A stretch of 64,000 nucleotides of DNA from Mycolicibacterium sp. GTDB taxonomy: Bacteria > Actinomycetota > Actinomycetes > Mycobacteriales > Mycobacteriaceae. Location: contig NZ_JAEMTA010000020.1 of NCBI RefSeq assembly GCF_016462545.1, forward strand, positions 28,079 to 92,078, written 5' to 3'. A program made the position numbers and the translations under genes. Numbering within the stretch: position 1 is the first letter of the stretch; each line of letters starts with the position of its first letter. Positions 52,394 to 60,360 of the stretch are shown here, in pieces. Below the pieces are notes generated by a model that did no database searches, was not told where the DNA came from, and saw only the letters and a list, made by a program, of their open reading frames with translations.

Positions 52394-52843
52394 GTGCCAG
52401 GAACAACGGACGCTCAAGCGCAACTGCCTGCGATCGACGGGTGGTTCGCCGCCGACGACGCCGGAATACCCCATCTGATCGCCGGAAAGTGCACCCAGTG
52501 CAGCACGTACGTGTTTCCACCGAGGGCCAACAGCTGCCCGAATCCGGCCTGTGACGGCGACACCCTCGAGCAGGTGCCGCTGTCTCGCCGCGGGAGGGTG
52601 TGGAGTTACACCGAGAACCGGTATCCGCCGCCGGCTCCATATCCGGCCGCAGACCCGTTCGAGCCGTTCGCCATCGCCGCCGTCGAACTCGCCGACGAGG
52701 GCCTGATCATCCTGGGCAAGGTCGTCGACGGCACTCTGGCGGCCGATCTGAAGGTCGGCATGGAGATGGAGCTGACCACGATGCCGCTGTACACCGACGA
52801 GGACGGCTTCGTGCGCAGCGTCTACGCATGGAGGATCGCATGA
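52394..52843 (+). CDS. DUF35 zinc-ribbon/OB-fold protein
   Basis: The 149-residue protein is an acyl-CoA-associated OB-fold with a rubredoxin-like zinc finger: CTQCSTYVFPPRANSCPNPAC (two CxxC-like pairs), then the OB fold GRVWSYTENRYPPPAPYPAADPFEPFAIAAVEL and GMEMELTTMPLYTDEDG. In archaea and actinobacteria such proteins bind a thiolase partner and shape its substrate channel or transfer CoA intermediates. Here the thiolase-family gene starts 4 bases inside its end, so the two are surely made as a complex. The start is GTG at 52394; the longer ORF start at 52277 lies before the -10 hexamer. Confidence 0.9.
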   Translation: MPGTTDAQAQLPAIDGWFAADDAGIPHLIAGKCTQCSTYVFPPRANSCPNPACDGDTLEQVPLSRRGRVWSYTENRYPPPAPYPAADPFEPFAIAAVELADEGLIILGKVVDGTLAADLKVGMEMELTTMPLYTDEDGFVRSVYAWRIA

Positions 52844-54120
52844 GCATCAGCCCGCCGGAGACATCCCCCGAGTCGCTCCGCTCCGGCCCGCCGGAGACAT
52901 CCCCCGGGTCGCTCCGCTCCGGCCCGCCGGAACCCCTCTACATCCTCGGCGCAGGCATGCACCCGTGGGGCAAGTGGGGCCGCGACTTCACCGAATACGG
53001 CGTCGTCGCCGCGCGGGCAGCACTCGCCGAGGCGGGCCTCGACTGGCGTCAGATCCAGCTGGTGGCGGGCGCCGACACCATCCGCAACGGCTACCCCGGC
53101 TTCATCGCGGGATCGACGTTCGCCCAGAAGCTGGGGTGGAACGGCGTTCCGGTCAGCTCGAGCTATGCGGCCTGTGCCAGCGGATCGCAGGCCCTGCAGA
53201 GCGCCCGCGCCCACATCCTCGCGGGGTTCTGCGACGTCGCCCTCGTCATCGGTGCCGACACCACCCCGAAGGGTGCGTTCGCGCCGGTCGGCGGCGAGCG
53301 CAAGAACGACCCGGATTGGCAACGCTTCCATCTGATCGGAGCCATGAACCCGGTGTACTTCGCGCTGCTGGCCCGGCGCCGGATGGACCTCTACGGCGCG
53401 ACGTCCGAGGACTTCGCGCAGGTGAAGGTCAAGAACTCCCGCCACGGCCTGCAGAACCCGAACGCCCGCTACCGCAAGGAATCCGCAGTCGACGACGTGC
53501 TGGCCAGTCCCGTGGTCTCCGACCCGCTACGCCAACTCGACATCTGCGCCACCTCCGACGGCGCCGCCGCGCTGATCGTGGCCAGTAAGTCGTTCGCGCA
53601 GAAGCATCTCGGGTCACTCGAGGGCGTGCCGTCGGTGCGCGCGGTGAGCACCGTAACCCCGCGCTACCCGCAGCATCTCCCCGAATTGCCGGACATCTCC
53701 ACGGATTCCACCGCCGTCGTCGCCGCTCCCGATCGGGTGTTCAAGGACCAGATCCTCGATGCCGCCTACGCCGAAGCGGGCATCGGGCCCGAAGACCTCA
53801 GCCTGGCGGAGGTGTACGACCTGTCGACCGCCCTGGAACTCGACTGGTACGAACACCTCGGCTTGTGCGCCAAGGGTGAGGCCGAGTCCCTGCTGCGCAG
53901 TGGCGCCACCACCATTGGTGGTCGGGTGCCGGTCAACCCGTCGGGTGGTCTCGCATGCTTCGGCGAAGCCATTCCGGCCCAGGCGATCGCGCAGGTCTGC
54001 GAGCTCACCTGGCAGTTGCGGGGCCAGGCCATCGGCAGGCAGGTCGAGGGCGCCACCGTCGGCGTCACCGCCAACCAAGGCCTCTTCGGCCACGGCTCGT
54101 CCGTGATCGTCGCGCGCTGA
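52840..54120 (+). CDS. thiolase-family lipid-transfer (Ltp/SCP-x-like) protein
   Basis: The 426-residue protein belongs to the thiolase superfamily and was annotated in M. tuberculosis (Rv1627c) as a lipid carrier. The active Cys is in SSSYAACASGSQAL and the C-terminal catalytic region is VNPSGGLACFGEAIPAQAIAQ with GVTANQGLFGHGSSVIV. Pairs of DUF35 and such thiolases include retro-aldolases of the Ltp2 type acting on steroid side chains, so a sterol or acyl-CoA cleavage role is possible. The N-terminal 28 residues carry a 12-residue duplication (PPETSPESLRSG, PPETSPGSLRSG) that is not part of the thiolase fold. A start further downstream cannot be excluded. Confidence 0.9.
   Translation: MSISPPETSPESLRSGPPETSPGSLRSGPPEPLYILGAGMHPWGKWGRDFTEYGVVAARAALAEAGLDWRQIQLVAGADTIRNGYPGFIAGSTFAQKLGWNGVPVSSSYAACASGSQALQSARAHILAGFCDVALVIGADTTPKGAFAPVGGERKNDPDWQRFHLIGAMNPVYFALLARRRMDLYGATSEDFAQVKVKNSRHGLQNPNARYRKESAVDDVLASPVVSDPLRQLDICATSDGAAALIVASKSFAQKHLGSLEGVPSVRAVSTVTPRYPQHLPELPDISTDSTAVVAAPDRVFKDQILDAAYAEAGIGPEDLSLAEVYDLSTALELDWYEHLGLCAKGEAESLLRSGATTIGGRVPVNPSGGLACFGEAIPAQAIAQVCELTWQLRGQAIGRQVEGATVGVTANQGLFGHGSSVIVAR
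52851..52931 (+). repeat. 36-bp tandem repeat in the 5' end of the thiolase gene
   Basis: Two 36-bp units (52851-52886 and 52887-52922) differ at a single base (A/G), and the first 9 bases recur with the last G changed to A (52923-52931). The length is a multiple of three, so the frame is kept and 12 residues are added. The GTCGCTCCGCTCCG core is GC-rich and may be a slippage-prone repeat. Confidence 0.85.
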
Positions 54121-54147
54121 GCGTGCGCGTTGCGCCGGAACTGCTCG

Positions 54148-54168
54148 GCGTGTCGCGTGCAGACACGC
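54148..54168. repeat. inverted repeat between convergent genes, possible bidirectional terminator
   Basis: GCGTGTC-GCGTGCA-GACACGC (7-bp stem) lies between the thiolase and livF stops. The 84-base gap is built of similar GCGTGC/GCACGC words, suggesting a dispersed intergenic element; that would have to be shown by searching the genome. Confidence 0.5.
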
Positions 54169-54204
54169 ACGCTCGCGCTGGGGAGGGGTGGCGGCCGGCG
54201 GGAG

Positions 54205-54972
54205 TCAGGCGACTCCGAGGTAGGCGGCCCGAATGCTGTCGTCGGCCAACAGGTCTCGCGCGTTGCCGGCCCGGGTGACCGAGCCAGTCTCCAAGATGTA
54301 GGCGCGGTCGGAGCGGCTCAGCGCCTGTTGGGCGTTCTGCTCGACCAGGAGCACGGTGGTGCCCTGCTGGTTGATCTCGGAGATGATCTTGAAGATCTGC
54401 GAAATGATCATCGGCGCCAGCCCCATCGACGGTTCGTCGAGCAGGAGCACCTTGGGTCGTGCCATCAGCGCCCGACCGATGGCGAGCATCTGCTGCTCGC
54501 CGCCCGACAGCGTGCCGCCCACCTGGCTGCGACGCTCGGCGAGCCGCGGGAAGGTCTCCAGGACCCAGTCGAATCGCTCGCGATGTTCGGCCTTGCTCGG
54601 GAACTTGCGCCCGTAGCACCCCATCTCGAGGTTCTCGACGACCGTCATGCCCGGGAAGACGCCACGTCCCTCCGGCGCTTGGATGAGCCCGTCGGTGACC
54701 CGCCGGTGCGCCTTCACCCGCGAGATGTCCTGACCGTCGAAGAAGACCGAGCCCGACGTGAGCGGTCGCAGCCCGGAGATCGCCCGCATCATCGTGGTCT
54801 TGCCTGCACCGTTGGAGCCGAGCAGCGTGACGAGCTCACCCTCGTGCACCTTCAACGAAACACCGTGCAGCGCTTGAATTCTGCCGTAGTGCACGACGAC
54901 GTCTCGAACTTCGAGTAGCACCGGCCGCGGATCGGCGTCGGTGCTCTGGGTCGACTCAGCCGAGTTCGTCAT
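54205..54972 (-). CDS. livF: branched-chain amino-acid ABC transporter ATPase LivF
   Basis: This is a 255-residue ABC ATPase. Walker A is GSNGAGKTTMMRAISGL, the signature LSGGEQQMLAIGRAL, Walker B KVLLLDEPSMGLAP and the switch His is in TTVLLVEQNAQQAL. The EPSMGLAP segment is typical of the LivF branch. It forms the cytoplasmic ATPase pair with LivG. It begins MTNSAESTQSTD and its ATG overlaps the 3' end of livG by 17 bases. It is the last gene of the transport operon; the ORF track start at 55083 lies inside livG and is rejected. Confidence 0.95.
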   Translation of the reverse strand: MTNSAESTQSTDADPRPVLLEVRDVVVHYGRIQALHGVSLKVHEGELVTLLGSNGAGKTTMMRAISGLRPLTSGSVFFDGQDISRVKAHRRVTDGLIQAPEGRGVFPGMTVVENLEMGCYGRKFPSKAEHRERFDWVLETFPRLAERRSQVGGTLSGGEQQMLAIGRALMARPKVLLLDEPSMGLAPMIISQIFKIISEINQQGTTVLLVEQNAQQALSRSDRAYILETGSVTRAGNARDLLADDSIRAAYLGVA

Positions 54973-55807
54973 CGGGTACTCCCAGGTAGGCGGCGACGAC
55001 TTTCGGGTCCTCGCGGATCTCGGCAGGCAGACCGTCGGCGATCTTGCGCCCGAACTCGAGCACCACGATGCGGTCGGTGACACCCATGACCAGTCGCATG
55101 TCGTGTTCGATGAGCAACACCGTGTAGCCGTCGTCGCGGATCGCCTGGATCAGCTCGATGAGTGCCGACTTCTCACTCGGGTTGAAGCCGGCGGCAGGCT
55201 CATCGAGGCAGAGCAGCTTCGGCTCGGTGGCCAGGGCCCTGGCGATCTCGAGCCGACGCTGATCTCCGTATGGCAGGTTCTTCGCCTTCTCGTCCGCCCG
55301 TTGCGAGATTCCCACGAATTGCAGTAGGGCGGCGGCCTTCTCGATCGCCGACTTCTCCTCGCGCCGGTGCCGGGGTGTGCGGATGAGGGCGCCGGGGACC
55401 GACGTCTCGTGCCGGGCGTCCGTGCCGACCACGACGTTCTCCAGTGCCGTCATCTCGCCCCAGAGCCGGATGTTCTGAAACGTTCTGGCGATACCGCGCC
55501 GGGTGATCTCGTGCCGCTTGATCTTTCCCAACGGCGCGCCGTCGAAGATCACCGTGCCCGACGTCGGTCGGTACACCCCCGTGATGGCGTTGAAGCACGT
55601 CGTCTTGCCCGCACCGTTGGGACCGATCAGACCTAGGATCTCACCGCGTTTGATGTCGAAGGTCACCGCATCCAGCGCGGTGAGCCCGCCGAATTTGACG
55701 GTCAGATCCGTTGTCGCCAAGAGCGTCTCACCCTCGGCGGCCTTCACCTCGCGGTGCAGGGCGGCGAGTTCCTCGTCGACCGCTACCGCTTCCTGATCGT
55801 CGGTCAT
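54956..55807 (-). CDS. livG: branched-chain amino-acid ABC transporter ATPase LivG
   Basis: The 283-residue ABC ATPase has Walker A GPNGAGKTTCFNAITGVYRP, a signature region NLPYGDQRRLEIARALATEPKLLCLDEPAAGFNPSE (LSGG replaced by LPYGDQRR, as in all LivG proteins), and EHDMRLVMGVTDRIVVLEFGRKIADG. It pairs with LivF on the cytoplasmic side of LivH and LivM. The start MTDDQEAVAVDEE at 55807 overlaps the livM stop (ATGA). The first 30 residues are an acidic N-terminal extension not seen in the E. coli protein. Confidence 0.95.
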   Translation of the reverse strand: MTDDQEAVAVDEELAALHREVKAAEGETLLATTDLTVKFGGLTALDAVTFDIKRGEILGLIGPNGAGKTTCFNAITGVYRPTSGTVIFDGAPLGKIKRHEITRRGIARTFQNIRLWGEMTALENVVVGTDARHETSVPGALIRTPRHRREEKSAIEKAAALLQFVGISQRADEKAKNLPYGDQRRLEIARALATEPKLLCLDEPAAGFNPSEKSALIELIQAIRDDGYTVLLIEHDMRLVMGVTDRIVVLEFGRKIADGLPAEIREDPKVVAAYLGVPDDELG

Positions 55808-57012
55808 GCCGCCGCCTTCGAATCGTCGGCCTTGCTCAACAACTTTCGCGCCGACGACGCGTAGGCGAGGAGCTGCTGACGCACCGGGAACAACCCCTGC
55901 GGACGGAAGATCATGAGCACCACCAGCGCGAGCCCGAAGAACAGGTACTTCAGGTCGCCGAGATTGACGCCGAACAGTTCCACGCCGAGCAGTCGGTTGG
56001 GCAGGTAGACGATGATGAACGCACCGAAGATGACGCCCAACTTGTTGCCCTGACCACCGAGCACGACGGCGACCAGGAACAGCATCGAGTTGATGATGTT
56101 GAAGTTGGTCGGCGCGACGTACTGCACCTGACCGGCGTAGAGCGCACCCGAGAGGCCACCGATGCCGGCGCCGATGACGAAGGCCCACAGCTTGAAGCGG
56201 AACGTGTCGACGCCCATCACCTCTGCGGCGTCCTCGTCCTCCCTGATGGCCACCCACGCGCGGCCGACCCGACTGCGTTCCAGGTTGCCGACCAGCAGGA
56301 GGATGCCGATCATGAGCAGCAATCCGAGCCAGAACCACCAGGTGCCGTAATTGGCGTCACCCGCGGAGTTTCCGCTCGAGAAGACTCCGTTGGGCAGGCG
56401 TTCGCTCTCCCCCACCCGCGGGTAGGCGATCTGGTTCAGGCCGCGCGATCCATTGGTGATGTCGGAGAGATTGTCGGCGAGCAATCGGATGATCTCACCG
56501 AACCCGAGCGTCACGATGGCGAGATAGTCACCGCGCAACCGCAGCGTCGGTATGCCGAGGATCAACCCCGCGAGAGCGGTGACCGCCATCGCGATGGGTA
56601 CGCAGGACAGCCAGGCCCAGTCCTTGCTGAAGAACCCGGTGGCACCGACCTTGTTCCACGGGCTGTCCGGACTCGTGAGCAGCGCCACCGTGTAGGCACC
56701 GACGGCGTAGAAGCCGACGTAACCCAGGTCGAGCAGACCGGCCTGACCGACGACGACGTTGAGGCCGATGGCGATGATCGCGATCATCGCGAACTGAGCC
56801 ATCACGCCGCCCATGCTGATCCCGGTCGTCGCGATCCACGGCGGGGGAAACAGCGGCAGAAGCGCCAGCAGGCCGAACCCGACGACGCCGAAGATCCACT
56901 TCTGCGGACGGCCCAGCCCGGACCACCACTGTCGCAGTCCGTCACCGGGGGCGAGGAGTCGCTGCGTGGGCGTCATGCCCTTGCGGGTGTGCGGTTCCGC
57001 CTGATGGCTCAT
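55804..57012 (-). CDS. livM: branched-chain amino-acid ABC transporter permease LivM
   Basis: The 402-residue permease has about ten membrane helices. The LivM family segments are [64 protein letters not shown] and the EAA-like loop [44 protein letters not shown]. An N-terminal soluble part of about 45 residues precedes the first helix. It starts at the ATG overlapping the livH stop by 4 bases, so all four genes of this operon are translationally coupled. Confidence 0.95.
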   Translation of the reverse strand: [402 protein letters not shown]

Positions 57013-58019
57013 GCGCGTGCCTTCCCGAGGCTCTCACCGAGGATGCCGGTCGGGCGGATGAGCAGAACGAGGACCAGCAGTACGAACGCCACCACGTCGC
57101 GCCACTGGGTGCCGAAGACCGCCTGGCCGTAGTTCTCCATCACGCCAAGGATGAGACCACCCAGCAGCGCGCCGCGCAGGTTTCCGATACCGCCGAGGAC
57201 CGCAGCCGAGAACGCCTTGATGCCGAGCAGGAATCCGCCGGAGTAGATGATGCCCTGCGGCACTTTCAGCGTGTAGAGCAAGGCGGCGGCACCGGCCAGC
57301 AGACCACCGATCAGGAAGGTGGTCATGATGATGCGCTCGCGGGAGACGCCCATCAGTGTCGCGGTGGTCGAGTCCTGTGCCACCGCCCGAATGCCGCGAC
57401 CGAACTTGGTGCGGTTGATCGCGATGTCCGTCAGGAGGGCAAGCACCAGCGCCGCCACGATGATCACCAGCGTGACGTTGGAGACCGTCGCTCCGAAGAT
57501 GGTGAACTGGGCCTTGGGCTGCACCAGGGTGATCGGCTGCTGGGCATTGGATCCGCCGTAGCCCTTGATGATGCGCGGCAGAATGAAGTGCACGAACTCC
57601 TGCAGCACGAACGACATGCCGATCGCGGTGATCAAGAAGGTCAGCGGCCGCGCGTTCCGCCGGCGCAGCGGTCGGTACGCGATGAACTCCAAACCGACTG
57701 CGGCCGAACCGGATACCAGCATCGCGAAGGCCATCGCGATCGCCAGGTAGACGATCGTCAGGAGAACGCCCTTGTTGTAGGCGTTTCCGCTCGGGGTGAA
57801 CCCCAGGATGAGGTCGAGACAGAAGTAGGTGCCGAACATGCCGAGCATGAAGATCTCGGAGTGGGCGAAGTTGATCAGCCGCAGCACGCCGAACACCAGC
57901 GTGTAGCCAACGGCTACCAAGGCGTAGATGGCACCCCACGACAGGCCGTCGATCGTCAACTGCCAGAAGCCATTCAATAGGCCATCGACGTTGAAGTTGA
58001 TGTTGGCAGCCATTAACAC
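57009..58019 (-). CDS. livH: branched-chain amino-acid ABC transporter permease LivH
   Basis: The 336-residue membrane protein has eight or more helices and the LivH features LTIDGLSWGAIYALVAVGYTLVFGVLRLINFAHSEIFMLGMFGTYF, the loop GRGIRAVAQDSTTATLMGVSRERIIMTTFLIGG and GGIGNLRGALLGGLILGVMENY. It forms the translocation pore with LivM. The GTG at 58019 is 11 bases after AGGAGG; the ATG at 58013 (MAANINF) is equally reasonable. A strong hairpin separates it from the binding-protein gene, which may lower its expression relative to that gene. Confidence 0.95.
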   Translation of the reverse strand: MLMAANINFNVDGLLNGFWQLTIDGLSWGAIYALVAVGYTLVFGVLRLINFAHSEIFMLGMFGTYFCLDLILGFTPSGNAYNKGVLLTIVYLAIAMAFAMLVSGSAAVGLEFIAYRPLRRRNARPLTFLITAIGMSFVLQEFVHFILPRIIKGYGGSNAQQPITLVQPKAQFTIFGATVSNVTLVIIVAALVLALLTDIAINRTKFGRGIRAVAQDSTTATLMGVSRERIIMTTFLIGGLLAGAAALLYTLKVPQGIIYSGGFLLGIKAFSAAVLGGIGNLRGALLGGLILGVMENYGQAVFGTQWRDVVAFVLLVLVLLIRPTGILGESLGKARA

Positions 58020-58050
58020 CGGCGGCGGCTCCTCCTGGGTAAAAGGATAC

Positions 58051-58088
58051 GAGGCGCGCCCGAGACGTGTGGGCCTCGGACGCGCCTC
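58051..58088 (-). terminator. intercistronic hairpin/attenuator between the binding-protein gene and livH
   Basis: On the minus strand GAGGCGCG-(1)-CCGAG folds with CTCGG-(1)-CGCGCCTC: an 8-bp and a 5-bp stem separated by a single mismatch, with a 10-base loop. It is followed by GTATCCTTTTACCC, a short T-rich run. The arrangement resembles a leaky intrinsic terminator that keeps the binding protein more abundant than the membrane subunits. Confidence 0.68.
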
Positions 58089-58098
58089 GTGTCGACGA

Positions 58099-59310
58099 CT
58101 ACTGGACCTTGAAGATCCAGATCAGGTTGGTGGTGAGCTCACCGTTGGGCGACCACTGGTAATTGCGCGCCACACCCTGGCCGTTGTAGTTCTTGACGTA
58201 ATCCAGCAGCGCCGGTCGGGTGATCGCACCCGAGTCGATGCCCTTCAACAAGATGGTGCCGAGGTCGTAACCCTCGGTGCTGTAGGTGCCGGGTTGCTGA
58301 CCGAACTTCTTCGTGTACTCGTCGGCGAACGTTCCGGTGGCCGGGCCGCACGGGCAGGACAGGATCGAGCCCTTCGACGACTCACCGGCCTGCTTGACGA
58401 ACTCCGGGTCCTTCGTGCCGTCGGCGCTGACGAAGGTCGCCTCGACCCCGCCGTCCTTCAGCTGCTGGACGAACGGCGCGGCTTCCGAGTAGTAACCGCT
58501 GTAGAAGACGGCGTCCGGGCTGACGCCCTTGATCTGAGTGACGGCGGCCGAGAAGTCCTTGTCGCCCTTCTTCACCTGGATGTTGCAGGCCGAATCGGCG
58601 ACCGGTCCCAGTGTTTCGCGAATCGGGACGGCCAGTCCCAGCCCGTAGTCGGTGCTGTCGTCGACGACGCAGATCTTCTTGTAGCCGAGGGTGTTCTTCA
58701 GGTAGTTGGCCACGGATGGCCCCTGCACCCCATCATTGGCGAGACCGCGGAAGAAGGTCTTCCACCCGTTCTCGCTCAGCGTCGGGTTGGTGGCCGACGC
58801 CGTGGCCGCGACGAGCCCGGCCTGATCGAACACCGTGCCGGTGGCCTTGGTCTCGCCGGAGAACGCGGGCCCGACCAGTCCGATCGTGTACTGGTCGTCG
58901 ACGATCTGAGGGGCAACCGCGGTGGCCTTCTGAGGATCGCCCTCGGTGTCGAACGGCTTCAGCTGCACCTGGCAGCCGGGGTTGGCGGCGTTGTGCTTGT
59001 CGATGGCGAGCTGTACGCCGTTCTTGATGTTGATGCCGAGCGCGGCGTCGGGGCCGTTGAGAGCGCCGGCCATCGCGATCGACACCGGCGGGCAGGTTGC
59101 CTTGCCGTCGCCAGTCGGATCGGCCGGCTTCGCGCCCTCTGCCGCCTTGACCTCGGCGCCGTTCTCGTCGATCTGGACCTGCTCGACGATCTTCAGGTCA
59201 GACTGCGACGAACTCTGCTCCGGCGCCGACTGGCTGCAGCCAGCGATCCCGAGCACGAGCAAGCCCGCGCTTCCGAGAGCAAATGCATTACGTGCCATGC
59301 GACCGCGCAC
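58099..59310 (-). CDS. branched-chain amino-acid ABC transporter substrate-binding lipoprotein
   Basis: The 403-residue lipoprotein has a signal peptide (MARNAFALGSAGLLVLGIAGC, lipobox GIAGC) and a periplasmic-binding fold of the LivJ/K type. Family sequences: VSIAMAGALNGPDAALGINIKNGVQLAIDKHNAANPGCQVQLKPFDTEGDPQKA, LVGPAFSGETKATGTVFDQAGLVAATASATNPTLSENGWKTFFRGLANDG and DAVFYSGYYSEAAPFVQQLKDGGVEATFVSADG. It captures the substrate outside the membrane and delivers it to LivHM. The true ligand may be a branched-chain amino acid, amide or urea. The GTG start at 59310 follows GGAGG by 6 bases. It is first in the operon, with its promoter in the 178 bases upstream. Confidence 0.94.
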   Translation of the reverse strand: MRGRMARNAFALGSAGLLVLGIAGCSQSAPEQSSSQSDLKIVEQVQIDENGAEVKAAEGAKPADPTGDGKATCPPVSIAMAGALNGPDAALGINIKNGVQLAIDKHNAANPGCQVQLKPFDTEGDPQKATAVAPQIVDDQYTIGLVGPAFSGETKATGTVFDQAGLVAATASATNPTLSENGWKTFFRGLANDGVQGPSVANYLKNTLGYKKICVVDDSTDYGLGLAVPIRETLGPVADSACNIQVKKGDKDFSAAVTQIKGVSPDAVFYSGYYSEAAPFVQQLKDGGVEATFVSADGTKDPEFVKQAGESSKGSILSCPCGPATGTFADEYTKKFGQQPGTYSTEGYDLGTILLKGIDSGAITRPALLDYVKNYNGQGVARNYQWSPNGELTTNLIWIFKVQ

Positions 59311-59488
59311 GTGTCACCTCCGTGTCAACGTTGTCAGGGGCATCGACGGCGCAGGTCACGTGACCCAGGCCCGCCGGTGCTTCCGGTAGAACATAGCCAA
59401 CACATCGCGCCGGTGCGTGATGTTGACGAACGCGGACTGAGTGTCGCCTGTGTGATCGGGTGAAACAGCGCGTCAGGAAACGCACTTG

Positions 59489-60097
59489 TTACGTCTCAGG
59501 TGTGTCCAAGGTTTCCAGGACGACCTCGGCGACACGCCTCATGGTGGTGCGACGATCCATCGCCGCGCGCTGAATCCACTTGAACGCCTCCGGCTCCGAC
59601 ATCTTCTGCTTGGCCTGGAGCAAACCCTTTGCGCGCTCGACGAGTTTGCGCGTCTCGAGCCGGTCCGACAGCGAGGCGACTTCCAGTTCCAGCGCGGAGA
59701 TCTCGCCGAATCGGCTGACCGCCAACTCGATCGCCGGAATGAGATCGGTGATCGAGAAGGGCTTCACCAGATACGCCATGGCGCCGGCGTCGCGGGCTCG
59801 CTCGACGAGCTCACGCTGGGAGAAGGCAGTCAATATCAAGATCGGTGCGATCCGCTTCGTCGCGATCTCGGCGGCCGCATCGATGCCGTCGCGGCGCGGC
59901 ATCTTGACGTCCATGATCACCAGATCGGGCCGCAGGCTCTCGGCGAGCTCCACCGCCTCCTGTCCGTCACCGGCCTCGCCCACCACCTCATAACCCTCTT
60001 CGCGAAGCATCTCCGCGAGATCCATGCGGATGAGAGCTTCGTCCTCGGCGATGAGGACACGGTGCGGCTTGGCAGTGTCGGTCGTGGACCCGGTCAT
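59489..60097 (-). CDS. pdtaR: ANTAR-domain response regulator PdtaR
   Basis: The 202-residue two-component regulator controls transcription termination through RNA binding. The receiver domain (about 14-130) has the acidic pocket IAEDEAL, the phospho-acceptor Asp in LVIMDVKMPRRDG, Thr in ILTAFS and Lys in VKPFS. The ANTAR domain (about 145-195) has the family core LVERAKGLLQAKQKMSEPEAFKWIQRAAMDRRTTMRRVAE. In M. tuberculosis (Rv1626) it is phosphorylated by the sensor PdtaS, which is encoded elsewhere. The ATG at 60097 is preferred to the ORF start 60103. It is separated from the tRNA gene by 94 bases. Confidence 0.96.
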   Translation of the reverse strand: MTGSTTDTAKPHRVLIAEDEALIRMDLAEMLREEGYEVVGEAGDGQEAVELAESLRPDLVIMDVKMPRRDGIDAAAEIATKRIAPILILTAFSQRELVERARDAGAMAYLVKPFSITDLIPAIELAVSRFGEISALELEVASLSDRLETRKLVERAKGLLQAKQKMSEPEAFKWIQRAAMDRRTTMRRVAEVVLETLDTPET

Positions 60098-60143
60098 GAC
60101 CACATTGTCGCGTGAGTAGCGCAGAACAGCGACCGCGGGGCCG

Positions 60144-60173
60144 TGACGGTCCCCTGGGCCGATCCTCTATGGT
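60144..60173 (+). promoter_or_regulatory. candidate tRNA promoter
   Basis: TGACGG (60144-60149) and TATGGT (60168-60173) are 18 bases apart and end 18 bases before the tRNA 5' end. Confidence 0.4.
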
Positions 60174-60191
60174 GGGAAACCGCAGCGCGAG

Positions 60192-60268
60192 GCCCTCGTA
60201 TCCCAATTGGCAGAGGAAACGGATTCAAAACCCGTGCAGTGTGAGTTCGAGTCTCACCGAGGGCACCA
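60192..60268 (+). tRNA. tRNA with anticodon CAA (Leu), short variable loop; integration site
   Basis: The 77-base gene includes an encoded CCA. The acceptor stem GCCCTCG/CGAGGGC is perfect, with discriminator A. The T arm is GTGAG TTCGAGT CTCAC. The anticodon loop is TTCAAAA (CAA), on a stem ACGG(A)/(C)CCGT with one A-C mismatch next to the loop. The codon read would be UUG (Leu). The variable region between the anticodon and T stems is only about 5 bases (GCAGT), whereas bacterial tRNA-Leu normally has a long arm, so the identity is not certain. A tyrosine integrase gene begins 92 bases downstream, which points to this tRNA as the attachment site. Confidence 0.8.
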
Positions 60269-60323
60269 GAAAGAGCTGATCACAGCGTGTATCGACTCCC
60301 GCCGAACAGCCCACACACCGACC

Positions 60324-60360
60324 CAGCCCGCAGACAGCCCGCAGGAACTAAGATGCGGGC
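60324..60360 (+). promoter_or_regulatory. repeats overlapping the integrase promoter
   Basis: CAGCCCGCAG occurs at 60324-60333 and 60335-60344 (11-base period). GCCCGCA (60337-60343) pairs with TGCGGGC (60354-60360). The -10 hexamer TAAGAT (60349-60354) lies inside this inverted repeat, 6 bases before the integrase ATG. These could be integrase or excisionase arm sites or an operator. Confidence 0.5.
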
